Source: Micromonospora sp. H61 (GTDB taxonomy: Bacteria > Actinomycetota > Actinomycetes > Mycobacteriales > Micromonosporaceae). Taken from it: a stretch of 64,000 bases of DNA. The notes beneath the pieces are model-generated. The model did no database searches, was not told the DNA's origin, and worked only from the letters and a program-made list of their open reading frames with translations. Positions 61,883 through 64,000 of the stretch are shown here, one piece after another (within the stretch, counting starts at the first letter, position 1; each line of letters begins with the position of its first letter). Both the position numbers and the translations under genes were made by a program. The stretch spans positions 1-64,000 of the forward strand of contig NZ_JAGPXY010000030.1 in the NCBI RefSeq assembly GCF_018070325.1, written 5' to 3'.

Positions 61883-62836
61883 ATGAATCGGCCTGCCCTG
61901 CTGCTCGTACTCCCGTTGCTGCTCGTGACGGGCTGTGCCGCGACCGACTCCGGTCCGGCCGGCGGCCCGCCCAGCCCGACGCACGGGACGGAGGCGTTCG
62001 ACCAGCGGGCCGTTCAGGTCGCCGAGGCGTGGCGGCCCGGCCCCGACTGGCGTACGGGCTACGTGCCGTTGGAGGGGCCGACAGTGCTCACCGGTGACCC
62101 GGGCTTCACCCCCGAGACCGAGGCGGCGTTCCGGGCCGGGTGGTACCGCGCGCAGGTCGGAATACCGCCCACCCGGGTCGGCGGCGAGATCCAGTTCCCG
62201 GACGGACGGTTGAGGCTGCCGTTGGTCAGCGCCGCCGAGGCGTACCGGCAGCTCGACCAGGGTGACCCACTGCCCTGCCCGGGGCGGCCGAAGCAGCCCG
62301 GTCGGCCCACCCCCGGCGGCCCCACGGTCGAACCGGGGCCCGACGGGTGGGCCACGAGCAGCACCCAGACCGCCTGTCTCCCGCTCACCGTCACCGCTGT
62401 CACGTTCGGCGCCGTGCCGGTGCGCACGAGCCGGGGGGTGGCACAGGTCCCGGCCTGGCTGTTCACCATCAAGGAGCTGGCCACCCCGGTGGTCCGGCTC
62501 GCCGTCGCGCCGACGGCGGTCACCCCCGTCCCCGAGCCGACCACGCCGGCCCGGCCGCTGCCGGACGGGTTGGTGGCGGCCCAGAACCTGGCCGCCGTCG
62601 ACGACGCCCGGCTGACAGTGCGCCTCGGCGTCGGCGCGTGCGACACCGGGATCACGCCCTTGGTGTGGGAACGGCCGGACGTCGTGGTGGTCGGTGGCGG
62701 CGTCACCCGGGCCACCGGCGAATGTATCGACCTGCTGAAACTGGAGCCGGTCACCGTAACCCTCGCGGCGCCGCTGGGCAGCCGGCCGGTGCTGGACGTC
62801 TTCAGCGGTGCCCCGCTGGCGATCGCACCGCGCTGA
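61883..62836 (+). CDS. Putative lipoprotein, unknown function
   Basis: A protein of 317 residues. The signal peptide is short (MNRPALLLVLPLLLVTGC) with lipobox Cys18. The mature part has no known domain; three further Cys pairs might form disulfides (PLPCPGRP, TACLPLT, GACDTG, ECIDLL). A Pro-rich stretch is near 95–115 and again near 225. GGAGG is 13 bases before ATG 61883, longer than usual. It starts 44 bases after the helical protein gene and may be co-transcribed. Confidence 0.7.
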   Translation: MNRPALLLVLPLLLVTGCAATDSGPAGGPPSPTHGTEAFDQRAVQVAEAWRPGPDWRTGYVPLEGPTVLTGDPGFTPETEAAFRAGWYRAQVGIPPTRVGGEIQFPDGRLRLPLVSAAEAYRQLDQGDPLPCPGRPKQPGRPTPGGPTVEPGPDGWATSSTQTACLPLTVTAVTFGAVPVRTSRGVAQVPAWLFTIKELATPVVRLAVAPTAVTPVPEPTTPARPLPDGLVAAQNLAAVDDARLTVRLGVGACDTGITPLVWERPDVVVVGGGVTRATGECIDLLKLEPVTVTLAAPLGSRPVLDVFSGAPLAIAPR

Positions 62837-62842
62837 CCCGGC

Positions 62843-64000
62843 TCAGAGGATGCTGGGCACGTCGGTGCTGATCGGCACCGGCAACACAGTGGGCCGGTCG
62901 GCGCGCAGCCCGGCGGAGAGCGCCGCGCCGAGCTGATCGGGGGTCTCCACCACCTGCGTGGCACAGCCGTAGCCGGCCGCGATCGCGACGACGTCCAACC
63001 CCGGCAGGTCCAGGCCGGGCACCCCGGGAGTGTGCTTCAGCTCGGCGAACGCCTTGAGGATCGCGTACTGCTGGTTGACCGGGACGACGACCACCACCGG
63101 CAGTGCCAGGCGCGCGGCCGTCCAGAGCGCCTGCACCGAATAGTGGAAGGAGCCGTCGCCGATCACCGCCACCACCGGGCGGCCGCGCCCGGTGTCCCGC
63201 TCGGCCAGTGCGATGCCGACCGCCGCCGGCAGGCCGTAGCCGAGGCCGCCGCTGGCCATCGTGAAGTACGACGCCGGGCGGGTGATCCGTAGCTGACGAC
63301 GCAGCGCGGACAGATTGGACGGTGACTCCTGGACCAGCACGCCGTCGGTCGGCCAGTGTGCGGCCAGCGCGGCGAACAGGGCGTCGGCGCTCAGCGGGGT
63401 GCCGACCTCCGGCGGTGGCAGTGCGTCCCGTCGCGTCGGTGCCGGTCGGCCGCTCGGCGGCACCCCTTCGACCAGCGCGGCCAGGGCCAGCCCCGGGTCG
63501 CTGAGCAGGCTGTCACCGACCGGCGCTCGCGCGGCCTCGTCGGGGTCGTCGGTGATGTGCAGCAGTCGGGCGCCGTCGGGCAGGTGCCCGCCCGGCACGT
63601 ACGGGTAGTAGCGGAACACCGGGGCGCCGACGACCAGCACCGTGTCGTGCCCGCGCAGCGCCTCGGCGAGCGGACCGATCGCGTACGGCAGCACGCCGCG
63701 AAAGTGCGGGTGGTCCTCGGGGAACACCGCCCGCTCGGTGGCGGGAGCCGACCAGACCGGCGCGGCGAGCCGCTCCGCCAGCGCGACAGCGGTCGACCAA
63801 CTCGCGGAGCGGTCCACCCCCGGCCCGTACACGAGGGCCGGGTTGCGGCTGCCGGCCAGCACCCGGACGAACTCCTCCAACCGCTGGGGGTCCGGCGCGA
63901 ACCGGGTGGCCACCGTTCGCGGCGCGGGCGGCGGGTCGGCTGGCTGGGCCCAGTCGTCCATCGGCAGGGAGAGGAAGACCGGCCCGGCCGGTGGCTGCAC
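62843..64000 (-). CDS. Thiamine-diphosphate-dependent decarboxylase, benzoylformate decarboxylase-like (partial)
   Basis: Only 385 residues of the middle and C-terminal parts are in the window; the gene continues beyond base 64000 at its 5' end. The central domain (PQRLEEFVRVLAGSRNPALVYGPG) and the C-terminal TPP domain with ASGGLGYGLPAAVGIALAE and the metal motif GDGSFHYSVQALW…NQQYAIL are typical of the benzoylformate/phenylpyruvate decarboxylase and acetolactate synthase superfamily. The benzoylformate branch is preferred because of the GDGS-F-HYS pattern. The substrate is not certain. Its stop lies six bases from the stop of the convergent lipoprotein gene. Confidence 0.85.
   Translation of the reverse strand: MQPPAGPVFLSLPMDDWAQPADPPPAPRTVATRFAPDPQRLEEFVRVLAGSRNPALVYGPGVDRSASWSTAVALAERLAAPVWSAPATERAVFPEDHPHFRGVLPYAIGPLAEALRGHDTVLVVGAPVFRYYPYVPGGHLPDGARLLHITDDPDEAARAPVGDSLLSDPGLALAALVEGVPPSGRPAPTRRDALPPPEVGTPLSADALFAALAAHWPTDGVLVQESPSNLSALRRQLRITRPASYFTMASGGLGYGLPAAVGIALAERDTGRGRPVVAVIGDGSFHYSVQALWTAARLALPVVVVVPVNQQYAILKAFAELKHTPGVPGLDLPGLDVVAIAAGYGCATQVVETPDQLGAALSAGLRADRPTVLPVPISTDVPSIL

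Overview
The window is very GC-rich, uses GTG starts freely and packs genes into tightly overlapping operons. Its gene order (manB–Trm112-like–SIS–CDF–manA–ahcY–mtrA–mtrB–lpqB–comF–hpf–secA, then prfB–ftsE–ftsX–smpB–ssrA) is the core arrangement of Actinomycetes. Intergenic palindromes of the 'gatcatggagttgtggtgg' type, DUF5753/DUF397 pairs and a Van-like cassette suggest Micromonosporaceae (Micromonospora or a close relative); that placement is inference, because no rRNA gene is present.

Layout. 0–11 kb: a polyamine import and oxidation locus, made of an aminotransferase, an Lrp-type regulator, a four-gene PotABCD-like ABC transporter, an FAD amine oxidoreductase and a saccharopine-dehydrogenase-like protein. 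It is interrupted by a 1-kb repeat-filled gap and a DUF5753/DUF397 regulator pair. 11–13 kb: a secreted G5/excalibur protein and a DUF559 nuclease-fold protein bracketed by two palindromes. 13.5–18.1 kb: a two-component system followed by an overlapping serine-racemase/dehydratase-like gene, a D-Ala–D-X ligase and a VanX-like dipeptidase. This resembles glycopeptide-resistance cassettes but lacks the VanH dehydrogenase. 18.1–23.2 kb: a duplicated-domain secreted protein, then GABA aminotransferase, aminobutyraldehyde dehydrogenase and a second aldehyde dehydrogenase, which would complete putrescine → GABA → succinate catabolism. A GGTTATCGC motif occurs in the promoter regions of both polyamine blocks.

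23.2–29.5 kb: an accessory island with a deaminase/SUKH immunity-type fusion, a YbaB-like protein, a WXG-like protein, and a 1322-residue polymorphic toxin. The toxin has an internal papain-fold (glutamine-deamidase-like) domain and a C-terminal RelA/SpoT-like nucleotide-pyrophosphokinase domain. The tip is visibly more AT-rich, carries a TTA codon and overlaps a small probable immunity gene. This is the most novel-looking system in the window.

29.7–64 kb is mostly housekeeping: endonuclease V, mannose-phosphate metabolism, AdoHcy hydrolase, MtrAB–LpqB envelope signalling, ribosome hibernation, SecA, Rv3235-like and BldC-like small proteins, proline catabolism (PruA), a PadR regulator, RF2, FtsEX, SmpB and tmRNA. 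A partial thiamine-diphosphate enzyme runs off the right edge. Three families of palindromic intergenic repeats are scattered through the window; two copies of one family supply the stop codon of the gene before them.
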